A stretch of 64,000 bases of DNA from contig NC_062974.1 of NCBI RefSeq assembly GCF_023078275.1, positions 26,386,110-26,450,109 of the forward strand. Reading direction: 5' to 3'. Shown in pieces: positions 32,924 to 44,997 of this stretch. The position numbers and the translations under genes are program-made. The notes below the pieces were generated by a model, which ran no database searches, had not been told where the DNA came from, and saw only the letters and a program-made list of their open reading frames with translations. The stretch is from Leguminivora glycinivorella (Eukaryota > Arthropoda > Insecta > Lepidoptera > Tortricidae). Numbering within the stretch: the first letter of the stretch is position 1; every line of letters begins with the position of its first letter.

Positions 32924-33231
32924 CAGATTATGTATGTATTTTACTGAAAAACTAGGTTAGTTAGGTATACTATTACAATTTGGAGCATTTGGAGATAGGT
33001 TAGGTACCTACGTCAGTTTATCTTAACACGACAGAAAACAATTCGTTACGCAGACTGTATCATTAATTACGATTAAATAATTCTGCAGAATATGACGTAG
33101 AATGTTTGTTTAATTGTGTAAATATTATGCTTATTGTTATGTCATTTGGTGATAATATCTGTTTACAAAATGGCTAAGCGATTCTGTCATCCAAAATGTA
33201 TACACCTCTCAAGACAATTATCCATACTTAA

Positions 33232-33396
33232 TATTATAAATGGGAAAGTGTGTGTCTGTTTGTTTGTCCGTCTTTCACGGCAAAACAGAGCGACGAATTG
33301 ACGTGATTTTTTAAGTGGAGATAGTTGAAAGGATGGAGAGTGACATAGGCTACTTTTTGTCTCTTTCTAACGCGAGCGAAGCCGCGGGAAAAAACT
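33232..33396 (+). repeat. Family V repeat, fuller allele
   Basis: Retains the GACATAGGCTACTTTTTGTC segment that is missing at 7396-7537. Confidence 0.72.
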
Positions 33397-33452
33397 TGCA
33401 CTTTATGTTTATTTTCAAATTATTACCTTGGGGTTATATCTATTTATTAAGT

Positions 33453-33588
33453 TCAGTCACCGGCATGAATAAGTGATGATTTCTGTACCTTGTCACTCTT
33501 ACGTCGTGTCTGAAATGTCATACCAAATTGTTAAACGATTTACAGCGACAAGGTACAAAAATCATCACTTACTTATGCCGCTGACTGT
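33453..33588. mobile_element. MITE with CAGTCACCGGCAT ends (allele)
   Basis: Counterpart of the element at 7602-7734. Confidence 0.8.
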
Positions 33589-34035
33589 ACCCTGTACCGC
33601 TGTCTAATACGAGTGTGCACTATGCACAGCCAAAAAGCCTTATTTTTAAACTAGCTAGATTAATTCGTGTAAGATTATTCATTTATTTTTAATTTTTTAA
33701 CTCTGAAACTATATAGACTAAATTCTGCAAAGTATATTTGACATTTTAGTCTTAAAATGTAATCAGGAATACGCTGTTGAAATTATTCGGTTTCCTCATA
33801 TGACACCGTGTATAGGTAATCAAATATTTAACGTCATTCATGATAAAAATAATGTAGATTTCTAAGAGCTCTTAGGTGCGTACAACGTTTGCATATTTAA
33901 TAAGATAAGAGTGTTGTCTTAGTTATTATTTATTCATTTTTGACTGACAACGCACTTTGCGTGCCTGAGATGTAAATGTGACGTCCACGAGTTACCCTAT
34001 CGCTTACTTAAAGCCAAAGAGGATCGAGTATTACA

Positions 34036-34265
34036 GAGAATTACTGTCGAAGTAAAATGTGTAATTACAGTGCATAGACTGCCATCTCTTGACACAGGCT
34101 TGAAACTTTTGAACCTCAGTTTTGACAACTTGGCCTATATTCTTAGCGTGTTAAAATTATGTGTTAAAATGTCAAATATTATTATTAGCGCCATCTAGCT
34201 GTGCGTACCCCAAAGGTGTAATGCCATTTAGGCCACCGTACCTTTTTCTGTATCGTTTTTTTTTT
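34036..34265 (+). repeat. Family U repeat, long allele
   Basis: Extends through GCGCCATCTAGCTGTGCGTA, which the copy 1 allele at 8188 lacks, so one of the two alleles has been rearranged here. Confidence 0.65.
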
Positions 34266-34378
34266 AGACTTTATTTGTCTATACGGAGTTATATATGTCT
34301 TTGTTAAAGCATATCATAGGATTAGTATTGGATCTTCGGTAATAATTGCGTAAGCGGTAAGCAGCAACTGGCCTAAGG

Positions 34379-34519
34379 TATAGTCAACCAATTGGAACCC
34401 TAGGCCACTCTACAACCATGTCAAAATGACAAGCAGTAAGAGATTTCTTACAATCTGATTTTATAACGTCACTATGACATAGTTCTACAGTGGCCTAGGG
34501 TTCCAATTGGTTGACTGTA
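34379..34519. mobile_element. Palindromic family P MITE, copy 2 only
   Basis: The ends are exact inverted copies of AGTCAACCAATTGGAACCCT followed by AGGCCACT. The interior CATGTCAAAATGACAAGCAG and ACGTCACTATGACATAG stretches also pair loosely. Family members are at 29089, 54494 and 63229. Confidence 0.88.
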
Positions 34520-34867
34520 GGATCTTTAACTGGGGGACGTCACAATTGTGAAATTCTTAACCCGTCACCACACGGGACGATTTGTATAAATTATTTCAAA
34601 ATAATCTGGCAATACTAATTCAGAAAATTATTCATGAACAATATTTGCAAAAACTGTTCTTTTAATACTTAATTAGTATTAATTACCGACTCATTTCTCA
34701 TTTCTAAAGAATTTTGTTGGTTATTAACAGTTACAAGGAGATTATATTCGATTGGCTTCCCCTTAAGTACACAAAGGGACAAAAGAAAAGTAATTATCAT
34801 TAAGTGCGGTCCAATGACCGACTGAAACTCAAGGTTGCGTAATATTGGAGATTTAGTTAGTTATATC

Positions 34868-35430
34868 TACAACCTGTTTTTATTGAATTCCGTTAACTTT
34901 AAGGGAAGGTTCTTTAGATCAAATACAATTAATTTCTCTAAGAAACTAGCGTCTTAACTCTTACGGTTATCGAGTTATTAAAAATATAAAGATAATTACT
35001 GAACACGTGTGTGACAACCTTTACCAATTCCTAATGTTATTTGTTTTGACACGTGCCGTCAATCACTTGACACTAACTTGAATGTTATTCTTAAGGGTCT
35101 CTCACACTAATAAATTTATTTATTATGTATGAAAATGATGAAACAAGTTTTTTAACTAAAAGTGATATACAGGCTGGTTCCAGATAATATCAAATATCAA
35201 ATTTTTATTGCATATCACATTACATAATATTAGGTGGAACTTACAAAAGGTGGGTTTACATGTGACACCCTGCAAGGGCACAGCAATATACATGCTTAAA
35301 ATTAACATGCACTTCATACTTCTAATTATCTAATTATGTTTATCGTTAAAAAAATCTTTTAATGAACCTAAAATAATAATGAACCTAGCTACGTGTCGAA
35401 TTTAACGGAAAACAAAAAAAAAACACGGTG
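34868..35430 (+). mobile_element. Family W element, longer left end than copy 1 allele
   Basis: Includes the CTTTAAGGGAAGGTTCTTTA left part that the copy 1 allele at 8645 lacks. Upstream (34680-34867) the two copies differ completely, so an allele-specific replacement borders this repeat. Confidence 0.65.
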
Positions 35431-35724
35431 TATAAGTAACAAGTTCAGGCGATAGAAATATATTTTTGTTTGTTTAAAAAATATTTTTTTATTTATAAGA
35501 ATATGGTTATCGAAGTGTAAAAAGCTAACAGATACAGACATACTTTATACAATAGTTATGCTATATCATTGTATTATTATGTATGTAGTAGCGAAACAGG
35601 AATTTTCCACAAAGATCAATTTTATAACAGATGTCGACCGGATGACGAAGATACACAAATCGTCATGTGTTTCTGATACATCTGTTGTATTTAATATTTC
35701 ACATATACATATTGTGTAGATGAT

Positions 35725-36052
35725 AAATAAGCGCTGGTGGCCTAGCGGTAAGAGCGTGCGACTTACAATCCGGAGGTCGCGGGTTCAAACCCCGGCTCGC
35801 ACCAATGAGTTTTTCGGAACTTAAGTGCGAAATGTCATTTGATATTTGCCAGTCGCTTTTCGGTGAAGGAAAACATCGTGAGGAAACCGGACTAATCCCA
35901 ATAAGGCCTAGTTACCCTTCCGGTTGGAAGGTCAGATGGCACTCGCATTCGTAAAACTAGTGCCAAATATTGGGATTAGTTGTCAAAGTGGACCCCAGGC
36001 TCCCATGAGCCGTGACAAATGCCGGGATAACGCCAGGAGGATGATGATGATG
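35725..36052 (+). mobile_element. SINE-A, full length, 16-bp TSD
   Basis: Best-preserved SINE-A: A box TGGCCTAGCGGTAAG, B box GGTTCAAACCC, body with CATTTGATATTTGCCAGTCG and CAGGCTCCCATGAGCCGTG, and a GGATGATGATGATG tail. Flanked by ATATTGTGTAGATGAT at 35709-35724 and 36053-36068. RNA polymerase III promoter elements are internal; mobilisation would depend on LINE machinery. Confidence 0.92.
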
Positions 36053-36160
36053 ATATTGTGTAGATGATTTCTAACAAATAGAGAGTAAATCGAAGTATAT
36101 CATAAAATTCATAAATACCGTAATGCACGTATCCACGTGACGCTTATTCATATTTACCTT

Positions 36161-36283
36161 GCAGGCAATTATGGTCGCGCGATAAATGATAAAACATCTG
36201 GCCGTCCCTATCGCACTTACTAATAGTGCGATAGGGACGGCCTGATATTTTATCGTCTATCGCGCGACCATGCTACCCGTGCG
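36161..36283. mobile_element. Foldback MITE (TCGCGCGATAAA type), copy 2 only
   Basis: An almost perfect hairpin: TGGTCGCGCGATAAATGATA and GCCGTCCCTATCGCAC on the left, inverted on the right, around a TTACTAATA-like loop. The copy 1 empty site is ACCTTGTGGTTAGTCG near 10830. A relative lies at 54907. Confidence 0.9.
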
Positions 36284-36416
36284 GTTAGTCGACATATAAT
36301 TACAAATATCAATAAAACCGTGACATAACACTGTACAACTGGAAGTGTAACGTAAAATTGTCAACATAAGTATAATGTGACACTGACAGAAAGAAAAGAT
36401 CCTACTAAGATTTTGA

Positions 36417-36618
36417 CAACCGATCTGGCTCAGTCGGTAGTGACCCTGCCTGCTGAGCCGCGGCCCTAGGTTCGAATCCCGGTAAGGGCATTTATTTGTG
36501 TGATGAGCACAGATATTTGTTCCTGAGTCATGGACGTTTTCTATGTATAAGTATTTGTATATTATATATATCGTTGTCTGAGTACCCACATCACAAGCCT
36601 TCTTGAGCTTACCGTGGG
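36417..36618 (+). mobile_element. SINE-B head and body, natural tail replaced
   Basis: A box region GATCTGGCTCAGTCGGTAGT and B box GGTTCGAATCCC are clear. The body ends at GAGCTTACCGTGGG, where a LINE fragment takes over. The whole composite (36417-36848) is still framed by the SINE's TAAGATTTTGA direct repeats at 36406-36416 and 36849-36859. Confidence 0.88.
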
Positions 36619-36848
36619 AAGGCGGTGATCTTGGACACAGCGCGGATAGTCCGACGGTTCCTCTCTCTGCAGCCCTAACCACCGGCAGCTTGGGCCCTGC
36701 CCCGCTGCTGGCGGCACCCTAGGTTAGGTTTTTTATAATGTGTTTATATATTTTGTATTGTTTTGTATGTGGTTTTGTATTTTACTTTTATAATCATATT
36801 ATAAAACCTAGCCTAAGAATTAAAATGAATAAAGAGGAATAATAATAA
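36619..36848 (+). pseudogene. LINE 3' end inserted in SINE-B, copy 2 only
   Basis: The frame 36619-36678 encodes KAVILDTARIVRRFLSLQP and a stop. This is followed by the 3' UTR with GCCCTGCCCCGCTGCTGGCG and an ATAATAATA tail. It is the same lineage as 39440-39835 but in the opposite orientation. In copy 1 the SINE-B has its own tail instead. Confidence 0.85.
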
Positions 36849-37077
36849 TAAGATTTTGAATACGAAACGGTGTAGTTTTAGCAACGAAATTGTTGCTAAT
36901 AAGACTAATTGTGGTCCAAAGTCTTTAAGGTACTATATATAGAAATTTGAAAGCAATGCGACATATTTTTTTATTCATTTTCTTTATTGCGGGATAGTTA
37001 AAAAAAATCATATTTAGCTTCGCAATTTTCATATATTATGTTTCACTTAGGCACTGCCAGTGCCATATGTAATACTA

Positions 37078-37247
37078 GCTTTTACCCGCGGCTTCGCTTA
37101 CGTTAGAAAGAGACAAGAAGTAGCCTATGTCACTCTCCATCCCTTCAACAAAATCACGTCAATTCGTCGCTCCGTTTCTTTGGTTTCGCCGTGAAAAACG
37201 GACAAACAAACAGACACACACACTTTCCCATTTATAATATTAGTATG
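37078..37247 (-). repeat. Family V repeat, reverse
   Basis: Allele of 11428-11597. Confidence 0.7.
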
Positions 37248-37292
37248 GATTATCTATGCAATATCTTATAAAAGAGTCCGACCCATTTGTGA

Positions 37293-38010
37293 GTGCGTTT
37301 GGTAAAACGTCCCACTTTGTCAATTGCTACGAGTATAAAGCCGTTTTTAGGGTTCCGTAGTCAACTAGGAACCCTTATAGTTTCGCCATGTCTGTCTGTC
37401 CGTCCGTCCGTCCGTCCGTCCGTCCGTCCGTCCGTCCGTCCGTCCGTCCGTCCGTCCTTCCGTCCGCGGATAATCTCAGTAACTGTAAGCACTAGAAAGC
37501 TGAAATTTGGTACCAATATGTATATCAATCACGCCAACAAAGTACAAAAATAAAAAATGGAAAAAAATGTTTTAATAGGGTAGCCCCCCTACATGTAAAG
37601 TGGGGGCTGATTTTTTTTTCATTCCAACCCTAACGTGTGATACATTGTTGGATAGGTATTTAAAAATGAATAAGGGTTTACTAAGATAGTTTTATGATAA
37701 TACTAATATTTTCGGAAATAATCGCTCCTAAAAAAAAAAAAAGTGCGTCCCCCCCCCTCTAAATTTTGAACCATATGTTTAAAAAATATGAAAAAAATTA
37801 CAAAAGTAGAACTTTATAAAGACTTTCTAGGAAAATTGTTTTGAACTTGATAGGTTCAGTAGTTTTTGAGAAAAATACGGAAAACTACGGAACCCTACAC
37901 TTAGCGTGGCCCGACACGCTCTTGGCCGGTTTTTTCAGTTTATTAATATAAAGATACAATCTCGTCTTTATGGTAACTGACTAATCGGGACGTTTTACTA
38001 AACACACTCA
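37293..38010. mobile_element. MITE with GGTAAAACGTCCC ends, hosting family Z (allele)
   Basis: Allele of 11642-12333, with a longer TCCG array inside the hosted element. Confidence 0.65.
37348..37931 (-). mobile_element. Family Z element, reverse, longer TCCG array
   Basis: Allele of 11698-12253. The array runs from about 37397 to 37465 with one CTTC interruption. Confidence 0.82.
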
Positions 38011-38665
38011 CATTCATATATGTAGGTATGTCAAATCCAAAAAGTTTTCTCATTAATGCGTCCATTAGATATTATTATTTGTCACTTGTTTTAATTGAGT
38101 TGTATCTCTTGGCTCTGTGGTGGTGATAGATATGATTTAAATAAAAAATACGAATACTTAAGTGTGACATCTTTAAGCAAACAGTCCCTTTTTTAAGCTT
38201 TTTAATTGAGTCAAAGGGCATTAGGTTTCTAGGGCAGCTATCTCCGTTGATACCATTAATCCACATCGCCTGGATTAAAATATAAGTGGGTCAACAGGGC
38301 ACAATCGGTGTCAGCAGTTTGTTACTTAGACATTACCATTTTTAAAGCTTCTACCTAAGGGTCTTGAGGCGAAAAAAGGTGCTATTTGACTTCAGAAAAT
38401 TAATGCGTGTTTAGGGCTTACTTTTTTTTCAAGTCTGTATCTTCTGATTTCAGTCCCCGCGAATAATACGGGCGGCTGAATTCAATTAATCAGTTCTTTT
38501 TTTTATTCGTATGCATAGATAATAAATCTGTGTGTAATTATGAAGTTTGTGAAATAATTTAATAATGAAAAACGATGAATAAATATAAGTAAATGATAAT
38601 GAGTTATGTACCGTTGATTTTTTTGAGTTTGTTAACTATATAAGTGATAAATTTACAGAATGATT

Positions 38666-38941
38666 CTAAAGTCGAGTTTTTTGTAGTGATTTCCAAAAGG
38701 TTATAAGGGTCTATTTTGATGCTTTGACAGATGATTTTGTGGTCGAGACGAGGGTTCATAAATTTGGGACAATATCTGAGGAGATGTTCTATGGATTGTG
38801 GGGTGGTTTGGTCGCATGGGCATAGGTCATCGGGGGTGATTTTGAAGCGGTGGAGGTAAGTTTTGTGATAGCCATGGCCGGTGAGAATTTGGGTGAGGTG
38901 GAATGATTGCGTGATTTTATTTCTGAGATTTTGGATAGGGC
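38666..38941 (-). pseudogene. Non-LTR ORF2 C-terminus (allele)
   Basis: Allele of 13133-13409. One additional A in GGTTATAAGGGTC shifts the frame before the stop that is in frame in copy 1. Confidence 0.72.
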
Positions 38942-39439
38942 TTAACTACTTACATCATTAAAATGCATGAAAAGTGTAAAATGTAACTCCTCACATCTAA
39001 AAATGCAACCGTTGAAACTCATCGATTATTAGGTAGGTAGGTTTTTTAAAAAATGGAATTAAATCTAAGTAGGTTATTTTGCCTCACCTTGTACCTATAT
39101 TTGATTATTTATACACATTATTGAATGAAACAAAGCATCATCAATCAACAAGACGTTTACTGCATTGCAATCAACAACAGGACAATAATGGATATAAACC
39201 TATATTACTGATAATACGAGTTATTGCTCCGATAGCGCAAGTGTTTAGACAGGCTGACGATGGAAGCTACGTAGAATATATATGTGCCTAACTGCGAGAG
39301 CCCTAAATATATTAGGTATATCTCCATCGCCATACAGCGAGGCAACGCTGCTAGCGTGATGGCATGGCACAGAACGGGTTCCTTTAGGTATACTACTTTT
39401 TATATATGTAGTATTTTTTTTTACAATTGTATGTGATTT

Positions 39440-39835
39440 CTTTCAAATCTTAGGCTAGGCTGTTTATAATATGAATATAAAAGTAAAATACAAAACCACT
39501 TACAAAACAATATAAAACACATATAAACACATTATAAAAAACCTAACCTAGGGTGCCGCCAGCAGCGGGGCAGGGCCCAAGCTGCCGGTGGTTAGGGCTG
39601 CAGAGAGAGGAACCGTCGAACTATCCGCGCCGTGTCCAAGATCACCGCCTTCTGCATCTGGCCCTTGATCCAACCACCGAGCGAGAGTCTCTTAAGATGT
39701 TGGTCGAGACTCTTCGCTATGAGACCGTTCGCTGAAACGACTATCGGAACAATGATCGTTGATTCAACATCCCACATGGCGGTTATCTCGTGAGCCAAGT
39801 CTAGGTACTTACTGGACTTGTCCTTCTCGGCTTTC
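39440..39835 (-). mobile_element. 5'-truncated LINE insertion with 11-bp TSD, copy 2 only
   Basis: A 396-base insertion with perfect GTATGTGATTT repeats at 39429-39439 and 39836-39846. The empty site in copy 1 has one copy (about 14354). It contains the last 81 codons of an ORF2 and a 3' UTR on the minus strand. A 5' truncation with a variable TSD is the usual product of target-primed reverse transcription. Confidence 0.92.
39592..39835 (-). pseudogene. LINE ORF2 C-terminus
   Basis: The minus-strand frame is open from the insertion edge to a stop at 39592-39594. It reads KYLDLAHEITAMWDVESTII, then VPIVVSANGLIAKSLDQHLK, then QMQKAVILDTARIVRRFLSL. Related tails at 28107, 36619 and 53435 show that this is a repeated lineage in the region. 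I take it as the end of a non-LTR reverse-transcriptase ORF; the clade is not assigned. No upstream domains remain. Confidence 0.78.
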
Positions 39836-39930
39836 GTATGTGATTTTATTATTATTGTACAAATTATGTTGTATGAAACTTTTGCCAGAAAAGGACAAAT
39901 GGGTGGTTAAAATCTTTCGGGTTTCTTTGT

Positions 39931-40550
39931 TACACCGTGTATACGACTAATATTTTAATATTTAATATAGGATTTCGGGGAAAGAAAGGAACTTGTCTTG
40001 AAATGGTTTGAACCACTTTTAGTATCGATAACTGGAATTAAATATTAACTGCTACAAACATTTCTAATTTATTATGGGGTGAAAATTAAGAGTTCCTTAA
40101 AACACCTCTTAATTAATGATAACACTGATAAATTCTATGTCTGGTATAATTTATCGCCCGTCACTGTTTATATATGTATACAACATGTTTTTATTGAATT
40201 CCATTAACTTTAAGGGAAGGTTCTTTAGATCAAATACAATTAATTTCTATAAAAAACTAGCGTTTAACTCTTACGGTTATCGAGTTATTAAAAAAATAAA
40301 GATAATTACTGAACACGTGTGTGACAACCTTTACCAATTCCTAATGTTTTTTGTTTTGACATGTGCCGTCAATCACTTGAATGTTATTCTTAAGGGTCTC
40401 TCACACTAATAAATTCATTTATTATATATGAAAATGATGAAAAAGATTGTTTTGCGAATTTAACTAAAAGTGATATAACAGGGTGGTTCCTGATAATGAA
40501 CCTATAGCTACGTGTCGAATTTAACGGAAAAGAAAAAAAACACGGTGTAT
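39931..40550 (+). mobile_element. Family W element (allele)
   Basis: Allele of 14449-15053. It retains the AGTGATATAACAGGGTGGTTCC segment that is deleted in copy 1. Confidence 0.7.
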
Positions 40551-40734
40551 AACTTAACAGCTTTTTGTGATCTAATAATTACAAATGGAGGTAAGTTATT
40601 AGGTAGACGCAAATAACCTGTCTACAAAACACGTAGCTTTCAGCTTTCATCTCCTACACATATATGACATTTTCACAAGTTTTTACGAAAATAACATTTA
40701 TTCAGCTTTCGGGACCGTTCCCGTCGATTCATAA

Positions 40735-40893
40735 CAGGCCCCGTAGCCGAATGGCATTTCTCCGACGCCAAACGAAAGCGATACGCCGCTGGCTCTGTCG
40801 CGCCAATACGCAAGCGCGATAGAGATAGATATCTACTAGCGCTTCGTTTCGTGAGCGTTTCGTGAGCGTTTGTGTCATTCGGCTAGCCACCCT
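40735..40893. mobile_element. Family O MITE, copy 2 only at this site
   Basis: Nearly identical to 29454-29613, with one TGTCATTCGG change at the right end. Copy 1 has the empty site CATAACATAACTGCCGCG near 15247. Confidence 0.88.
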
Positions 40894-41137
40894 GAACTGC
40901 CGCGAGCAGACTTTGTTCCCGTGGCCGCTAAACATCTATATCTCAAAAAAACATTTTTTCGAGTTTATTTATATGAAAAAAAAAATGTTTTGACACATGT
41001 TTGTGTGTCAATAAAATGGCGAAATGGGTTGTGTTATAATTGGGCTTGGTTTTTTCATCAAAATATATTGCTTCAATCGAGTGTTACATGATGACATTTC
41101 ATTTATGTATATAGGATGTGTGTCTATAGGATAATTT

Positions 41138-41139
41138 TA
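41138..41139. other. Empty mariner target site (TA)
   Basis: ATTTTA-TTTTCACATGG here corresponds to the interrupted site at 15499-16757. This shows that the mariner in copy 1 is an insertion rather than a deletion in copy 2. Confidence 0.95.
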
Positions 41140-42104
41140 TTTTCACATGGCTTACATTTTCCTATATAATGCGAGGGCACGGCCAACATTCAAAAATCAT
41201 TTTCATATTATAACCGGTTATTTGTGTTCAGAACAGAACACAAGTTTAATTTGTATGTGAAACTTTAAGGTAAAAAGTCTATAACTTGTTGATGGTTGAA
41301 AAACAAGAGAGGACAGAACAGAAGAAATGGAAATATGAGAAAAAAAAATAATAATAATATGTAAGCGGATTAAAATGTATTTTTTACTTTTGATATGATG
41401 CAGTGAAAGTTAAAGTTGAGTTTTTTTATGTGGAAGCTACAGAAATAGTGGTGACCAACAATTTAGATTTGTGGCTAGCCTTTGGCTGGCTAGGATTTGG
41501 CATGTAGGTATTGCAGGAAAGAAGTTGACAATTTTTGCGGACACGTGGCAGATCTGCCACATTTATGTGGCCATAAGTATCTTCCAAAAAGGCTTAAAGA
41601 CTTTTTATTTTTTCCTAATTAATGTGGTAATTTGAATGATTAATTCTGTCTACCCGAATCTGAATAAATCTCAAAACAACTTTTTTTGAGATGTGACCGT
41701 TTAGCAGGCACGGGATGTTTTCATTGCAAAATGAGATCAAAATAACGGCAAATATGCTGAAATTGCCTCATAAAATATCTGCCTCGAATATTGTGTTTTT
41801 TTGCTATCAACGTTGATATTTCAATTATTTGATAGCTTCTCAGTTTTACTTGATGCAGTGCAATTTTGTTTTATAATCGTGTTTACTTCGCGTTGTTTGC
41901 GCATTTTATAATTCGTTTTATAAGTATAGTGGTCTACTGAAGGCGTGTAATGGATAGCTTTTTGCACAAGAACACCACGCGAACGGAGTCCCTGTAACAT
42001 AATCATTGAATGTCATAAATGTCGTAACTGATTGCCAGACTTTGATTAATCATTAGCTTAGCTAAATAGCCATAGGTTAGCTAAATATCCTAACCACAAA
42101 ATTC

Positions 42105-42336
42105 AAATTTTGAAAAACCCTCTACCGCGACGTATAGTGGACCGATTTTCATGAAACATGACTAAGAACACTCCCGACTAATTCAGCTTTCAAACAAAAA
42201 AAAAACTAAATCTAAATCGGTTCATCCGTTCGGGAGCTACGATGCCGCAGACAGACAAGCACACAAACAGACAGACAGACACGTCAAACTTATTTTTGCG
42301 TTCGTCACGTTTTTGCGTCGGGGGTTAAAAAAAAAT
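42105..42336 (+). repeat. Family T repeat
   Basis: Allele of 17694-17926. Confidence 0.75.
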
Positions 42337-42705
42337 TATGGCAATTTTGAAAAGTTACGCGAATGCCAGAAAATCGAATTACGACCAATGAAAATGCGGG
42401 CAAACAAAACATGATGACTTTAAAGACCCAGAACATTAACCCCTCGGATGCCTTGTCATTAAAAATCATGGGCGTTCCAGGGGTTAAAAGAGATAAACAA
42501 AGAGAATAACGCGGTTTTATCAGTCTACTAAATTCAGAATTTCAGTAAGAAAACACAGACTCGTGTTCGCACGAATAGCAAATTGAATTCGCGATCCAAG
42601 AACTTTCTCAGCCTTCGGAAAGTTTTCTTCCTCATCAATTCGCACGCACTGCCAATTCAAGGTTTTTATTTCGTCCCTTACAATATTTTACAGGGTTGCG
42701 CTGGT

Positions 42706-43015
42706 AGCCTAGCGGTAAGTACGTGCGACTTTCGTTCCGGAGGTCGCGGCGGTCGGCGGTCACCAATGAGTTTTTCGAAATTTATGTACGAAATGTCATT
42801 TGATATTTGCCATTCGCTTTTCGGTGAAGGAAAACATTGTGAGGAAACCGGACTAATTCCAATAAGGTCTAGTTTACCCTTCGATTTGGAAGGTCAGATG
42901 GCAGTCGCTTTCGTAAAAACTAGTGCCTAGGTCAAATCTTGGGATTAGGTTTACGAAAGCGACTGCCATCTGGGTAACTAGGCCTTATTGGGATTAGTCC
43001 GGTTTCCTCACGATG
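42706..43015. mobile_element. Two SINE-A pieces in opposite orientations (allele)
   Basis: Allele of 18295-18608, with the same junction. Confidence 0.75.
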
Positions 43016-43184
43016 AACAACATGATTACAAGTATTGATGCATATAATTTTCCAAAAAAATCTAACCTGTTAAACCTGTAACTGTAGAAAGGTCAAAATC
43101 AAAACATTTTTCAAATTATTAAACATGACATGATGCCGACGGCCACTTTTCATCATCGCACCGCTCGCCATCGACAGGGCGCTC

Positions 43185-43442
43185 ATCCACACACCTTGCA
43201 ACCTAAATGGTCGCGCACCGTGCGGTTTCAGAGGAATTTCCTCCAACGAACGGAATGAGCTCCCTGCCGAGGTATTCCCGATGAACTACAGTATGGGGTT
43301 CTTCAAAAAAGGAGTGTACAAGTTTCTAATGGGTCGGCAACGCGCATGTGACACCCCTAGAGTTGTAGGCGTCCATAGGTGGTGACCGCTTTCCATCAGG
43401 CGGGCCATATACCTGTTTGCCGCCGACGTGATATCAAAAAAA
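43185..43442 (+). pseudogene. LINE ORF2 C-terminus and 3' UTR (allele)
   Basis: Reads NELPAEVFPMNYSMGFFKKG then VYKFLMGRQR, with a stop at 43383-43385. Better preserved than 18774-19035. Confidence 0.75.
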
Positions 43443-44108
43443 AAATGCACAGTAGACTGAAATTCTAATAATAAGCATGAAGGTTGTAATGTAACCCTTG
43501 ACACCATTATTGTATATCACGATGTAAAAGAGGCGCTGTAAGCATCATTATTATTCACTCCCAATCTTGACACCGACGGAGTATAATTAGGCAAGATCTA
43601 GGTCAAAGACAGTTCCGGTGAAGATTCTTCGTTTTTAGCGTTCCGTACCAAAAAGGTACAAAAGGAACTCTTATGGTGCGACTCTGTCCGTCTGTCTGAC
43701 TATCTGTCACATTACTGAGTATCTTGAGAACTACTTATGCTATAGATTTGAAATGTGGAATAGTTATGAGCATTGTTAACCTCTATAAATCGAAAGTATT
43801 TTTCTTTAATCTGAAGTAACCCGGGCAATTATAAAGCAATTTTTCTAACCTGCGGCCGGAAAGCGTCAAATTTCAGGCCGCTGCGCTCTTTCCGGCTCCA
43901 CACACTTTAACTAGTACATAAGATCATAAGATAGCCTCAGATATTTAGGTGTTTGTTGACCTCGGCTCCACCTCGGCCGACAATTACATGTGATGAGACA
44001 TTTCTTACTTTACTGGCCTAGGTATGTAATCTACTACCTTTATAATGTATCTGTTATGTGGGTTTATGTTCTCGTGTAAAAGTGAATACATAAATTACAT
44101 AGGTATTT

Positions 44109-44423
44109 GGGCCTTTTTTTTCAAAGTTGTACCCTCACTTTTTTGGATTTTAAAATTTTTATGTGATTTCTACTCAGAATCGCGAGCTCTTTGAATCCTG
44201 ATAGGAGAAAAGTGTCCCAAGTATTTTTCCCATTCCATTACCAATTTTTCATACATTTTGTATGGCGGTAACGGAATGGAAGTTCTGAAAAATGTATGGA
44301 AATCTTGGCACATTTTTTTTCTCCTATCAGGATCGAGAGACCTCGCGATTATGAGTATGAATCGCGTAAAAAATACCCATGTTACAAAAAAAGTGGGGTG
44401 GACAACTTTGAAAAAAAATGGCC
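44109..44423. mobile_element. Foldback MITE, family Q type 1 (allele)
   Basis: Allele of 19689-20003, with few differences. Confidence 0.8.
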
Positions 44424-44997
44424 CATTTTAAGCTTAAATACATGCTACATTATTTTGCCTTGTTGGAACGCATACATACGCAAAACGATGGGTTCCGTAC
44501 CATACGAATACAAAAACGTACTAGCAAAATAGCCTTATTCCACGGTTCTTGTGTCGTTTTGATAAGAAGAGCAGTTTTAGTAACTTCATTATTCATCAAC
44601 ACTTGACCGGACAACCGATCATATTCAAAATATTTTTTTGAACAAACAGACTTACAGCATTTTGCCATTTTGGCACAGAACCCTATATATATCACTTTGA
44701 TATACTTATATCACTTTGATATACTTATATCACTTTTCTCTAAAAAATAATGTCAAGAATGTTTACCTTTTTTAAAAAGCTAGAGAACCGAAGTTCACGC
44801 GACGTAAGTGACGACAGGTGTTGATAGGGGTATCGTGGTTACTCGTGCGGAATGTTCGTTATTCCGCACGTGAAGTATACGTTACGCTTCGCAAGTTACG
44901 TTCCTGTGCCCTTTAGTGCCACAGAAAGAATAACAAACATGGGTTACTAAGTTCTTGAACAATGGCGTTAAAAATAATCGACATTAAGACGATACAG

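Noticed and set aside
36417..36500. Possible tRNA gene
   Set aside because: It is the head of SINE-B; the same sequence recurs at 10965, 25851 and 46801 with substitutions that include the B box.
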